A stretch of 64,000 nucleotides of DNA. Origin: RGIG9060 sp045645985. Its GTDB lineage: Bacteria > Spirochaetota > Spirochaetia > Treponematales > Treponemataceae. The translations under genes were made by a program, and so were the position numbers. The stretch lies in assembly GCA_045645985.1 (NCBI GenBank), contig JAZRJV010000037.1, positions 1 through 64,000 on the forward strand, in the 5' to 3' direction. A model generated the notes under the pieces. It did not search any database and was not told the DNA's origin. It was given only the letters and a program-made list of their open reading frames with translations. Positions 8,072 through 16,577 of this stretch are shown piece by piece (the first letter of the stretch is position 1; the number at the start of each line of letters is the position of its first letter).

Positions 8072-8884
8072 ATGAACGCAAGAAAAGATATTTTAGTTAC
8101 AGGTTGCTGTGGCGGAATGGGAAGTGCAATCTGCAAAAAACTTATGGAACAAAATTACAGAGTTTTTGGAATTGATAAAAAAATCAATTTAGAAAGTACA
8201 GAAAACTTTTTAACTTTTGAATGTGATGTAACTTCAACTGAATCTGTAAAAAATGTTTTTGAAAAAATTAACGAAAAAACAAATTCACTTTTTGCTATTG
8301 TTCACACTTCTGGAATTTACGATTTAGATTCTTTAATAGAAATTGACGAAAATAGATTTAATAATATCTTTCAAGTAAATATATTTGGTGTTTACAGAAT
8401 CAACAAAAAATTTTTTCCGCTTTTAAATAATGAAAGTAGAATTATAATTACAACTAGCGAACTTGCACCTTTAGAACCGTTACCTTTTACTGGCTTATAC
8501 GGAATCACAAAAACCACTTTAGAAAAATATGCTTTTTCTTTACGAATGGAATTACAATTACTCGGAATAAAAGTTATTGTTATAAGGCCGGGCGCTGTAA
8601 AAACATCTTTACTAAATGCTTCAACTACGGCACTTGATAAATTTATTGAGAACACAAAAAATTATTCTTGCAACGCAATCCGATTTAAGAAAATTGTAAA
8701 CAGCGTTGAAGCAAAAAATATTTTGCCAGAAAAAATTGCAAACAAAATTCACACTGCCATCAGTTGCAAAAATCCTAAATTCGTTTACAACATAAATCGC
8801 AATCCACTTTTACGATTGTTAAATATTCTTCCGGCAAAATTACAAGTTGCAATTATCGGTTGGATTTTGAAAGAGAAAAGTTAA
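8072..8884 (+). CDS. Short-chain dehydrogenase/reductase
   Basis: A 270-residue SDR-family NAD(P)-dependent oxidoreductase. The Rossmann motif TGCCGGMG is at residues 10-17, the catalytic tetrad Ser is in TTSE (S129), and the YxxxK motif is Y143/K147. The substrate is unknown; the C-terminal 100 residues, which in SDRs shape the substrate pocket, include a hydrophobic tail that might touch the membrane. The gene stands alone between the pheST terminator and a convergent ankyrin gene whose stop lies 8 bp away. Its promoter places the transcription start at or next to the ATG, so translation is probably leaderless. Confidence 0.85.
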   Translation: MNARKDILVTGCCGGMGSAICKKLMEQNYRVFGIDKKINLESTENFLTFECDVTSTESVKNVFEKINEKTNSLFAIVHTSGIYDLDSLIEIDENRFNNIFQVNIFGVYRINKKFFPLLNNESRIIITTSELAPLEPLPFTGLYGITKTTLEKYAFSLRMELQLLGIKVIVIRPGAVKTSLLNASTTALDKFIENTKNYSCNAIRFKKIVNSVEAKNILPEKIANKIHTAISCKNPKFVYNINRNPLLRLLNILPAKLQVAIIGWILKEKS

Positions 8885-8892
8885 TCATAAAA

Positions 8893-10221
8893 TTATACAA
8901 ATAAATCTTCAATAAATTCATATTGATTATTTTTGAATGCGTTTTTAACTTTTACATCAACTTCATTTCCTTCTGACAATGCAAAACCTGCGCTTTCAAG
9001 TAACACTTTTAATTCTTCGTATGAAAGTTGCATATTTGCAGCGATAACAATAATCTTATCTTTCTTTGGTTTGTAGCCTTGTTTTTTAAGAATATTATAA
9101 AAAAGTTGACGAGTAATCAATCTTGTAAATTTATAAATATCTGAACTTTTTTTATCAGGATTATTTTTTAAAAATCTTTCAACATGATTATTTAAGATAG
9201 ACTGAAAATCAGAATTTTCTTTTATTTTAACAACATTATTTGATGGAATCTTAGAAACTAAATTACCATCATCAGAAGATTTCTTGCTAAGTAAATTATT
9301 ATTACTTAATTTTGCTTGAGAAACTAAATAATCAATAATCGGATTACCAGATTTTTCATCTTTTAATAATTCAAAAGATGCTCCTTTTTCTTTAAAGAAC
9401 TGAAGTATGTGTTCATTTTTATTATTGTAGGCAACAACAGGAAAAATATAATTACCTTCAACTGAAGCACCTGCATAACATAATTCTTTTATCATACCTA
9501 AATCATTATTAACCAAAGCCCTAAAAAGAGCTTGATCAAATTCAAGTTTTGAAAAAGTAAACTTAGAAAGAATAGTTTTTACAACATCCCTATCTTTATG
9601 ACTTACGAAAAATCTTAACATTTCAGAAATTTGTTCATGATTAAATATTGAATACAAATCTTTTTCAAATAAAAATTTTGCAGTTTCATAAGAATCATTT
9701 GTGATTGCGTTCCAAAGTGCATTTACATAAGAAGGATGTTTTGCATTTACATTTGCACCTGCATCAACTAAAATTTTTAATATACCGATAGAATTTGAAC
9801 CCGCTGCCAATAAAAGAGGATTCATTCCATCGTAATCTCTTGCTTCAATATTAACATTATGTTCAAGGAAAGTTAACAAAATACATTCTCGTTCATCAAA
9901 GAAAAAATCAGAACATAAATAATGCAAAGCAGTTGAACCTCTGTCACTTACCGCTTCGATATCAGCACCATTTTCTAAAAGATAATCTATAAAATTATAA
10001 GCACAACGATAAGTTGCCAACATAAGCAAAGTATAATCATTTTTAAAACGCATATTTACATCAAAAGGAGGTATATTTTTATCATCAAGAAAAGACAAAT
10101 CATCAAAATCAATGGCTTTTTCTAAATAAGGAACATCAGAATAATCAACTCCGTAAACATCTAAACCAATCATATTATGATGAGTTTCGTAATTGTAATT
10201 GTCGTAATCATTATCAAACAT
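8893..10221 (-). CDS. Ankyrin-repeat protein with a C-terminal helix-turn-helix-like domain
   Basis: 442 residues, no signal peptide, so probably cytoplasmic. About residues 50-200 hold four to five ankyrin repeats (for example TLLMLATYR, TALHYLCSD, NPLLLAAGSNSIGILKILVDAGANVNAK). Further degenerate repeats follow to about 290, then a Lys/Ser/Asn-rich linker. The last ~100 residues form a separate predicted all-helical domain with the pattern TRQLFYNILKKQGYKP-K, then YEELKVLLESAGFALS. I recognise this as an XRE-like helical module appended to varied signalling and defence-type proteins in gut bacteria; that comes from memory, not a search. A GTGAGG ribosome-binding site supports the start. Function unknown. 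Confidence 0.78.
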   Translation of the reverse strand: MFDNDYDNYNYETHHNMIGLDVYGVDYSDVPYLEKAIDFDDLSFLDDKNIPPFDVNMRFKNDYTLLMLATYRCAYNFIDYLLENGADIEAVSDRGSTALHYLCSDFFFDERECILLTFLEHNVNIEARDYDGMNPLLLAAGSNSIGILKILVDAGANVNAKHPSYVNALWNAITNDSYETAKFLFEKDLYSIFNHEQISEMLRFFVSHKDRDVVKTILSKFTFSKLEFDQALFRALVNNDLGMIKELCYAGASVEGNYIFPVVAYNNKNEHILQFFKEKGASFELLKDEKSGNPIIDYLVSQAKLSNNNLLSKKSSDDGNLVSKIPSNNVVKIKENSDFQSILNNHVERFLKNNPDKKSSDIYKFTRLITRQLFYNILKKQGYKPKKDKIIVIAANMQLSYEELKVLLESAGFALSEGNEVDVKVKNAFKNNQYEFIEDLFV

Positions 10222-10355
10222 TTAAACCTCACTTAATTTAATAGAAATTATTTTTTGATAATATCATAAATCCTAAAAAAAGTGGTAAATTAAAAATTTA
10301 CATTTATGTAATTAAAATGAGTAAATATGAGATGAATTTTAGAAGGATGTAAAAG

Positions 10356-11276
10356 TTAAAATCTATAATTAACAGAAGAAACAGATAACTTTCCTTTCTT
10401 AACTAAATAATTATCAAATTGAATATTTTTAGAATTTTCATTTAATGTAACATAAGTCCATTGATTTTCATTATCTCGGTTTTCGCAAAAACTTTTGAAA
10501 CAAAATTCTGTAAAACTTCCAAAGTTGTATCGACCACCAGAATGCCAATGTCCAGAAAAAACTAAATCAACATTATGTTTATCACATAATTCAATTAACA
10601 AAGCTCTTTCCCGTGTGTCAGAAAGTCTAAAAAAATCAAACATTGTCATATCAGCATAAATCGGATAATGAGTTAAAACAATTTTTGGATTTTTATCTTT
10701 TTCTACAAGTTCTTTAAAATTATTTAATTGATTATAACCTAAAATTCCACTTGCTGTGTCTAAAAAATACCAAGAACGAAATTTTGTTTTTTCAGAATTT
10801 ATCGGAGTTTTAAAATAAAAATACGATGCATCCTTATTAGTTGAAAATGATAATTCTTTCCAATAGTCATATCCATCTTGATATAAATCATGATTTCCTA
10901 ATAAAACATAAAATGGAATATCAGGTTGCAATAATTTTGATTTAATTTTTTTTACAAAAGATTCGCTTTCTTCATAATTATCTTCAAAACCTGTATCAAC
11001 TAAATCACCAAGAAACAAAATAAAATCGATTTTTTTATTTTTAATTGAATTTAAAAAAAGTTTTTCTTGTCTTTCTTTTTTTCCACCAAAATGTAAATCT
11101 GTAAGAATTAAAAAATTTAGTTGAGAACCTGTAGTTTCAGGAGAAGAAAACTTTTTAATTTCTTTTGCGCGAACATCAACATGTGGACCTCTAAAGAAAA
11201 ATTTTTGATAATCATAACTGCAAGAAAAAATACAAAAAATAAAAATTGCTGATAAACTAAAAAATATTTTTTTCAT
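10356..11276 (-). CDS. Metallophosphoesterase lipoprotein (calcineurin-like)
   Basis: 306 residues. A lipoprotein signal ends FSC at Cys19, so the enzyme is likely anchored in an envelope membrane facing the periplasm. All calcineurin-type metal-binding motifs are present: DLH (D60, H62), GDLVD (90-94), GNHD (127-130), THYP, and GHWH near residue 240. It therefore should be an active di-metal phosphoesterase; its substrate is unknown. It is the second gene of a minus-strand pair, 7 bp after an envelope protein gene, suggesting they are made together. It might release phosphate from nucleotides or lipids at the cell surface, but nothing in the sequence decides this. Confidence 0.88.
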   Translation of the reverse strand: MKKIFFSLSAIFIFCIFSCSYDYQKFFFRGPHVDVRAKEIKKFSSPETTGSQLNFLILTDLHFGGKKERQEKLFLNSIKNKKIDFILFLGDLVDTGFEDNYEESESFVKKIKSKLLQPDIPFYVLLGNHDLYQDGYDYWKELSFSTNKDASYFYFKTPINSEKTKFRSWYFLDTASGILGYNQLNNFKELVEKDKNPKIVLTHYPIYADMTMFDFFRLSDTRERALLIELCDKHNVDLVFSGHWHSGGRYNFGSFTEFCFKSFCENRDNENQWTYVTLNENSKNIQFDNYLVKKGKLSVSSVNYRF

Positions 11277-11283
11277 AACTTCC

Positions 11284-12012
11284 TCAAATTTTATAAACTA
11301 AAAATAATTTACACTGATAACCATTTAATGCTCCAGAAAGAGTAAATTGGTCAGCATATAAAAGTTCGATAATAGTTCCAAAAGTAAATTTTTTTGGAAA
11401 GTCGTAAGAGTAACCTAATTGCCACCAAGTATTTAGCCAACCTTTAAAATATAAATAATCAAAAGTTCCTAATCTAAACATAATTTCATGTTTCTGTTTT
11501 ATTTCTTTAATTAACTGAAATTCTAAAATTGGGAAAGGTTCAAAAAATGATAAACGATTATCTGTAAGTTTTTGCACAGTTGTTTTTAAATCTACTCCCA
11601 AAGATAAATTTATGACTAAAGGATTTTCAATATTTTTTCCTAAAAATTTTGTACTAATAAAGAAAACATTATCATTTATAAATAATTCATTTAAATATTC
11701 TGACTTATATGAAAATGAAAAGTGTGATAAATATCCCATTGCTAATTGGAACTTTTGCAGTTGCAAAGGCTTAATTGCACCAGATGCAGAAAAGTCAAAA
11801 GAAAAATTATCAAAACATAAACCAGAAAAAATATTTATTTCTTTAAATTCTTTTCTATAACCAATGCTACATTCCAGAGGTACAGGTTTTGGAACAAAGT
11901 TTTTTGACGAAAATCCAAAATCAGCAAAAATACCTTCGCCCCAATATTGAGCAGCACTAATATGGCTAAAAATCATCAAGGCTAAAAGAAAAGTAATTAA
12001 ATTTTTTTTCAT
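11284..12012 (-). CDS. Predicted outer-membrane or periplasmic beta-rich protein
   Basis: 242 residues. A Sec signal peptide ends in a small-residue cleavage region (SHISAAQ, about residues 17-23). The mature part has alternating aromatic/polar strands ending in an aliphatic-aromatic C-terminus (CKLFLVYKI), the look of a small beta-barrel or lipocalin-like envelope protein. I do not recognise the family. It is the first gene of a two-gene unit with the metallophosphoesterase lipoprotein, and has its own promoter just upstream with a TAGG ribosome-binding site. The protein encoded at 54351-54968 has a similar design but no obvious sequence identity. Confidence 0.6.
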   Translation of the reverse strand: MKKNLITFLLALMIFSHISAAQYWGEGIFADFGFSSKNFVPKPVPLECSIGYRKEFKEINIFSGLCFDNFSFDFSASGAIKPLQLQKFQLAMGYLSHFSFSYKSEYLNELFINDNVFFISTKFLGKNIENPLVINLSLGVDLKTTVQKLTDNRLSFFEPFPILEFQLIKEIKQKHEIMFRLGTFDYLYFKGWLNTWWQLGYSYDFPKKFTFGTIIELLYADQFTLSGALNGYQCKLFLVYKI

Positions 12013-12039
12013 AAAAAACCTACTAAAATATTTTGATTA

Positions 12040-12069
12040 AGTTTACCAAAAATATTTTTTACAAGTCAA
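12040..12069 (-). promoter_or_regulatory. Promoter of the envelope protein/metallophosphoesterase pair
   Basis: On the minus strand, TTGACT (12069-12064), an 18-bp spacer and TAAACT (12045-12040), the latter preceded by TGG, an extended -10. The leader would be about 25 nt and includes the ribosome-binding site. Confidence 0.55.
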
Positions 12070-12086
12070 CAGTTTGGAAAAAAAAA

Positions 12087-13712
12087 TTAACTCTCACCAA
12101 TTTTCTTTGCAATATTTTCTCCATCCATGGCAGAAGAAACGATTCCGCCAGAATATCCAGAACCTTCTCCCGCAGGAAAAAGATTCTTAATAACTGGATT
12201 TTGCAAAGTTTCTTTATCACGCAAAATTCTTAATGGAGTTGATGTGCGAGTTTCACTTGCAATAAGAATCGCATCTTCACAAATAAAGCCTTTCATATTT
12301 TCATTAAATTTTTTGAAGGCTTTTTGTAAACGAGCTTTGATAAAATCAGGAAGCCACAAATCAAGCCGAGAAGAAATCAATCCTGGAGTGTACGATGTTT
12401 CTGGAAAAGATTTTGTTTGGCGACCTTCAAGAAAGTCAACTAATTTTTGAGCAGGTGCTTTTATTCCTTCTCCGTTTTGATAAGTTAATTTTTCAAGAAA
12501 AGTTCTAAAATTCAAAGACGAAAGTAAATTATCTTTGTTATCGATTTTATTTTCTTTTAAAATTTGTTTGGCATCTTCTGGACGAACTTCAACAACGATT
12601 GCAGCATTTGACCATTTTGAATTTCTACTTGATGGCGACATTCCGTTTACAACAATTTCTTCTTTACTGGAAGAAGATGGAACAACTAATCCGCCAGGAC
12701 ACATACAAAATGAATAAACGCCTCGCTCATCAACTTGTGTTGTTAATCGATATTCTGCCGCACCTAAATTTTCAGTTCGTTCTTTTCCGTGATACTGAAT
12801 TTTATCAATTACAGTTCTTGGATGTTCAACACGAACGCCAACTGCAAAAGTTTTTTCTTCTAAAATTTTTGAAACATCAAGATTATTTTTTATTGAAACA
12901 TCATAAAGCATTTTGTAAATATCAGTTGCTGAATGTCCAGTTGCAAGAATGACTGCATCTGCAAAAATCTTTTGTTCATTATTTTTTTCTTTTGAATCAA
13001 CGCAAACAATTCCTTTTGCAAAAAAATTATTTTGTTCATCTTTTTCTAAAATCAAATCTGTACAAATTTTATCAAAGTAAACTTCGCCACCAAAATTGAT
13101 AATAGTATCAATCATGTTGTTAATAATTTTTGGAAGTTTATCAGAACCAATATGAGGATGTGCATCTGATAAAATTTTTTCGTCTGCGCCATGATAATTA
13201 AATATAGAAAGTATTTTTGAAATATCGCCTCGTTTATTTGAACGAGTAAAAAGTTTTCCGTCAGAAAAAGTTCCTGCTCCACCTTCCCCAAAACAATAAT
13301 TTGAATTTGCATCAACAATTCCAGTTGTACTAATTTTTGCAATATCAACTTTTCGTTTTGAAGTTCTACTTCCTCGTTCTACAATAATTGGTTTTATTCC
13401 AGATTCTAAAAGTTGTAAACCTGCAAATAAACCTGCTGGACCTGAACCAACAACCACAACTGTTTTTTTATTTTCGATATTTTTCCATTTGGGAATAAAT
13501 TTTTCTTGCTCTGGATTTTCACCAACATAAACTGCGTATCGTAAATGAAATTTTATTTTTCCTTTTCGTGCGTCAATAGATTTTTTCTTTAACACAAAAG
13601 CGTTCACATCTTTTTTATTTTTTATATTAAGTTGTTTTAAAACTTTACTTTCAAGCAAAGTTTTATTTTTTTCTTCTTCGGGTAAAATTGTAATTGTTGT
13701 TTCGTAAATCAT
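12087..13712 (-). CDS. NAD(P)/FAD-dependent oxidoreductase (COG2509-type)
   Basis: A 541-residue flavoprotein of the conserved uncharacterised FAD-dependent dehydrogenase family. Residues 1-75 form an N-terminal alpha/beta domain. The FAD-binding Rossmann motif VVVVGSGPAGLFAGL follows at about 84-98 with the ADP-ribose-end glutamate in IVERG. Later family segments include CFGEGGAGTFSDGKL, CMCPGG and PAGEGSGYSGGI near the C-terminus. Reaction and substrate are not known for the family. The start at 13712 has a TATACT -10 ending 8 bp upstream and no Shine-Dalgarno, so it may be leaderless. It is divergent from the radical SAM gene with only 60 bp between the ATGs. Confidence 0.85.
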   Translation of the reverse strand: MIYETTITILPEEEKNKTLLESKVLKQLNIKNKKDVNAFVLKKKSIDARKGKIKFHLRYAVYVGENPEQEKFIPKWKNIENKKTVVVVGSGPAGLFAGLQLLESGIKPIIVERGSRTSKRKVDIAKISTTGIVDANSNYCFGEGGAGTFSDGKLFTRSNKRGDISKILSIFNYHGADEKILSDAHPHIGSDKLPKIINNMIDTIINFGGEVYFDKICTDLILEKDEQNNFFAKGIVCVDSKEKNNEQKIFADAVILATGHSATDIYKMLYDVSIKNNLDVSKILEEKTFAVGVRVEHPRTVIDKIQYHGKERTENLGAAEYRLTTQVDERGVYSFCMCPGGLVVPSSSSKEEIVVNGMSPSSRNSKWSNAAIVVEVRPEDAKQILKENKIDNKDNLLSSLNFRTFLEKLTYQNGEGIKAPAQKLVDFLEGRQTKSFPETSYTPGLISSRLDLWLPDFIKARLQKAFKKFNENMKGFICEDAILIASETRTSTPLRILRDKETLQNPVIKNLFPAGEGSGYSGGIVSSAMDGENIAKKIGES

Positions 13713-13737
13713 AATTCAAAGTATATATTATATTTTG

Positions 13738-13766
13738 TTGCTACTTCAAGTCATATCTGCTATAAT
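13738..13766 (+). promoter_or_regulatory. Leaderless promoter of the radical SAM gene
   Basis: TTGCTA (13738-13743), 17 bp, TATAAT (13761-13766); the ATG at 13773 is 7 bp after the -10. The opposite-strand promoter of the FAD oxidoreductase gene (TTGAAG 13749-13744, 18 bp, TATACT 13725-13720) overlaps it, so the two divergent genes may compete for polymerase. Confidence 0.7.
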
Positions 13767-13772
13767 TCAATT

Positions 13773-16100
13773 ATGAAAGTTGTTATTTTGCAGTCGCCAT
13801 TAGTTCAATTAAATACGCCTTATCCTTCTGGTGCATATTTAAAATCATTTTTTTTGCAACAAGATATTTTTAATTTTTCTAGCGTACAATGGTTTGATTT
13901 ATCAAATCTTCTATATAATAATATTTTTTCAAAAGATGGATTAACAAAACTTTTTGAATTAACAACTGATAAAGCTTTGCAACTTGCACAAAAACCACAA
14001 AAAGAAAATGATGAAAACACAGCCTTTAATTTACAACGATATATTTTTCAAAAAGATTCTTGGATAAATTGGATTGATAAAATTAAATCAATTCTTACAG
14101 ATTCAAACGGAAGAGAATTTTGTCATGAATTTATTTTTTCTCCATTCGCACCTCGCGGAAATAGAATGGATAATTTTCTTTCAGAATTAAATCGTGAAAT
14201 TACTATTGACGATGCAAGATTTTTAGCATCTTTTGCTTTGGCAGATTTAGCAGATTACATCAATGTTGTTTTTGACAAAAACTTTTCTTTGATTCGCTAC
14301 GCTGAACATTTAGCAACAAGTCAAAAAGATTTTTCAAAATTTTTAAAAGTAATTGATTCACCAATTTTAAAAAATTTTCTCACTCCACTATTACAAAATT
14401 TATTTTTACAAATTGATTCTAAACAAAAATCCAAAAATGAAAATTCTGAAAACGAAAAAATTTTATTTTGCATTTCAGTTCCTTTTGCTGGATGTTTTGC
14501 ATCAACTCTTCACATTGCAAAAGAAATTAAAAATCATTTTGGAAAAAACGCAATTGTTTCTATCGGTGGCGGATTTATAAATACTGAACTTAGAAATATC
14601 AACGAAGAAAAACTTTTCGATTATGTAGACTTTGTAAGTTACGACAGAGGTTACGGTTCTTACATTGATTTATTAAAAAATAATTTTTTGCTAGACGGAA
14701 AACAATATTACAAAACAACTTATTTTTATGAAAATAAAATCATCACACAAAAAGAAAATGATTTAGAAATTTCTAAAATAGAAAATGATTTTACAAAAAA
14801 AGTTTTTCCAGATTTTTCTGAAATTGATTTTTCACTTTATCCACGACTTGCTGATGACATAAATCCAATGCACAGAATTTGGTCAGATGGAAGTTGGCTA
14901 AAAGCGTATCTTGCTCACGGTTGTTATTGGCACCGATGCGCATTTTGCGACACAACACTTGATTATGTTTGCAACTATTCAAGAATTGATACAGAGCTTT
15001 TGTACAACTGGCTTTATCAACAATCACAAAAAACTGGAATCTACGGAATACATTTTGTAGACGAAGCATCTCCTCCAAAATCATTATCTGAATTTGCGTT
15101 ATTAAATTGTAAAAATGATTTAGAACAAAAGCGATTAACTTTTTGGGGCAACATCAGATTTGAAAAAACTTTTTCTCGCGACCTAGCGGACTTTCTTGCT
15201 TACGGCGGATTAACTGGCGTTTCTGGCGGAATTGAAATTGCAACAGGAAAAGGTTTGCAAGATGTAAACAAAGGAACTGATTTTGATTCAATCGTTGCAA
15301 GTTGCGCAAGTTTTAAAGAAGCAGGAATTTTAGTTCACGCTTATATGATTTACGGATTTTACACAGAAACTCCGCAAGACTTAATCAATTCAATGGAAAC
15401 GCTACGACAACTTTTTGGAAACGGTTTGCTTGACAGCAGTTTTTGGCACAAGTTTGTTTTAACAAAACATTCTACGCTTTTTGCAGAATATCAAAAAGGA
15501 ATGCATCCAAAATTAAAACCAATTATCAATAATGAAAAATCTTGGTTTGCACAAAATGATATTAGATTTGAAGGCGAAGAAAAATCACAGCGCTACACAG
15601 ATTATCTTGAATACGCACTAAATAATTGGATGCACGGAATTGGATTAAACAAAAAAGTTCAATCTTGGTTTGATTTTCCAATGCCACAACCTACAATTCC
15701 ACAAAATTATGTAGAAAAATCAATCGAAAAGTACGAGAATAAAAAACTTTCAGAATTTAATGATTTTCAGGATTTTATTGATTTTACCCAAAAATCAAAT
15801 CCAAAAAATAAAAATCAATTTTTCTGGCTTGGCGGAAAACCAATCGTAACAGAAGAAGGTAAAAATCATCTTCAATTAAGATGGATGTATTTTAACGAAA
15901 TTCACAATGCTTTTTTACCAGAAGGAACATCAAACGAAACTGCGCAAAAACTTGCTGATTTTTTGTATTTTCTACGGCCAGAAAATCATTTTGCTACAGA
16001 TGAAAACAGAAATTCCCAAGAAAAACAGATTTCTTCTATTATAAATGCTAAAATTTATAAAAAACTTCGCGGAAATGCTTTGTGTAAGATAAAACTTTAA
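13773..16100 (+). CDS. B12-binding-domain radical SAM protein
   Basis: 775 residues. The N-terminal ~350 residues look like a cobalamin-binding-type domain, with an ISIGGGF segment near 265 preceded by a helical region. The radical SAM core follows with HGCYWHRCAFCD: Cys384, Cys389 and Cys392 ligate the [4Fe-4S] cluster with CX4CX2C spacing rather than the classical CX3CX2C; some COG1032 proteins share this. FWGNIRFE and GGLTGVSGGIE are later barrel elements. It should generate a 5'-deoxyadenosyl radical; substrate unknown. No Shine-Dalgarno precedes the ATG; the promoter predicts a leaderless message. The stop codon directly abuts the stop codon of the convergent XRE regulator. Confidence 0.88.
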   Translation: MKVVILQSPLVQLNTPYPSGAYLKSFFLQQDIFNFSSVQWFDLSNLLYNNIFSKDGLTKLFELTTDKALQLAQKPQKENDENTAFNLQRYIFQKDSWINWIDKIKSILTDSNGREFCHEFIFSPFAPRGNRMDNFLSELNREITIDDARFLASFALADLADYINVVFDKNFSLIRYAEHLATSQKDFSKFLKVIDSPILKNFLTPLLQNLFLQIDSKQKSKNENSENEKILFCISVPFAGCFASTLHIAKEIKNHFGKNAIVSIGGGFINTELRNINEEKLFDYVDFVSYDRGYGSYIDLLKNNFLLDGKQYYKTTYFYENKIITQKENDLEISKIENDFTKKVFPDFSEIDFSLYPRLADDINPMHRIWSDGSWLKAYLAHGCYWHRCAFCDTTLDYVCNYSRIDTELLYNWLYQQSQKTGIYGIHFVDEASPPKSLSEFALLNCKNDLEQKRLTFWGNIRFEKTFSRDLADFLAYGGLTGVSGGIEIATGKGLQDVNKGTDFDSIVASCASFKEAGILVHAYMIYGFYTETPQDLINSMETLRQLFGNGLLDSSFWHKFVLTKHSTLFAEYQKGMHPKLKPIINNEKSWFAQNDIRFEGEEKSQRYTDYLEYALNNWMHGIGLNKKVQSWFDFPMPQPTIPQNYVEKSIEKYENKKLSEFNDFQDFIDFTQKSNPKNKNQFFWLGGKPIVTEEGKNHLQLRWMYFNEIHNAFLPEGTSNETAQKLADFLYFLRPENHFATDENRNSQEKQISSIINAKIYKKLRGNALCKIKL

Positions 16101-16427
16101 TTAAAAAATTTCTCTAAGTTCTTCTTGTATACGATTCACTGTTAAAGATAATTCATTTGAAATAATTGAATTGATTCGGTTGATAGGAGAAACATCCTCT
16201 TTTACAAATAAAGAACTGTAAAATAAAGAAGATGGAAGCACTTGCAATTCTTTTATTATTTTTTCCAATAATTTATATGTTACAAATTTAGTTCCTGTTT
16301 CAATAACGCTTAAATGATTTGTACTAATTTCAAGACGTTCTGCTAATTGTTCTTGCGATAATCCAAGTTTTTTACGATAAAATTTTACATTTTCACCAAA
16401 AATCTTCCTAATATTTATATCTTCCAT
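16101..16427 (-). CDS. XRE-family transcriptional regulator
   Basis: 108 residues. An N-terminal helix-turn-helix of the Cro/CI (XRE) family spans about residues 8-65, with the typical LGLSQEQLAERLEISTNHL recognition segment and a short C-terminal extension for dimerisation. It is divergent from two paralogous envelope-protein genes. The 150-bp region between them holds three copies of an ATTCTAAAAGAAT inverted repeat, so it most likely represses itself and the divergent genes; this is inference from position. No partner toxin gene is adjacent, so I do not read it as an antitoxin. Confidence 0.85.
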   Translation of the reverse strand: MEDINIRKIFGENVKFYRKKLGLSQEQLAERLEISTNHLSVIETGTKFVTYKLLEKIIKELQVLPSSLFYSSLFVKEDVSPINRINSIISNELSLTVNRIQEELREIF

Positions 16428-16466
16428 AACACAATAAATTATGCAATTTCAGTTTATTTTTTTAAC

Positions 16467-16562
16467 ATTCTAAAAGGAATAAAACAAAGTAAAATAATTC
16501 TAAAAGAATTGACTTTATAAATCTTTTTGATATAATAAAACACAAACACATTCTTTTAGAAT
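16467..16562. promoter_or_regulatory. Promoter with three inverted-repeat operators
   Basis: ATTCTAAAAGGAAT (16467-16480), ATTCTAAAAGAAT (16497-16509) and its exact reverse complement ATTCTTTTAGAAT (16550-16562). The rightward promoter is TTGACT (16509-16514), 16 bp, TATAAT (16531-16536). Operator 2 touches the -35 and operator 3 lies just past the transcription start, a layout suited to repression. The XRE regulator encoded on the other side is the obvious candidate ligand. GGAGAT before the ATG at 16578 is the ribosome-binding site. Confidence 0.7.
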
Positions 16563-16577
16563 TAGGAGATAATTAAA

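Noticed and set aside
16101..16427. Antitoxin of a toxin-antitoxin pair
   Set aside because: No toxin-like gene is adjacent; the divergent genes encode secreted coiled-coil proteins.
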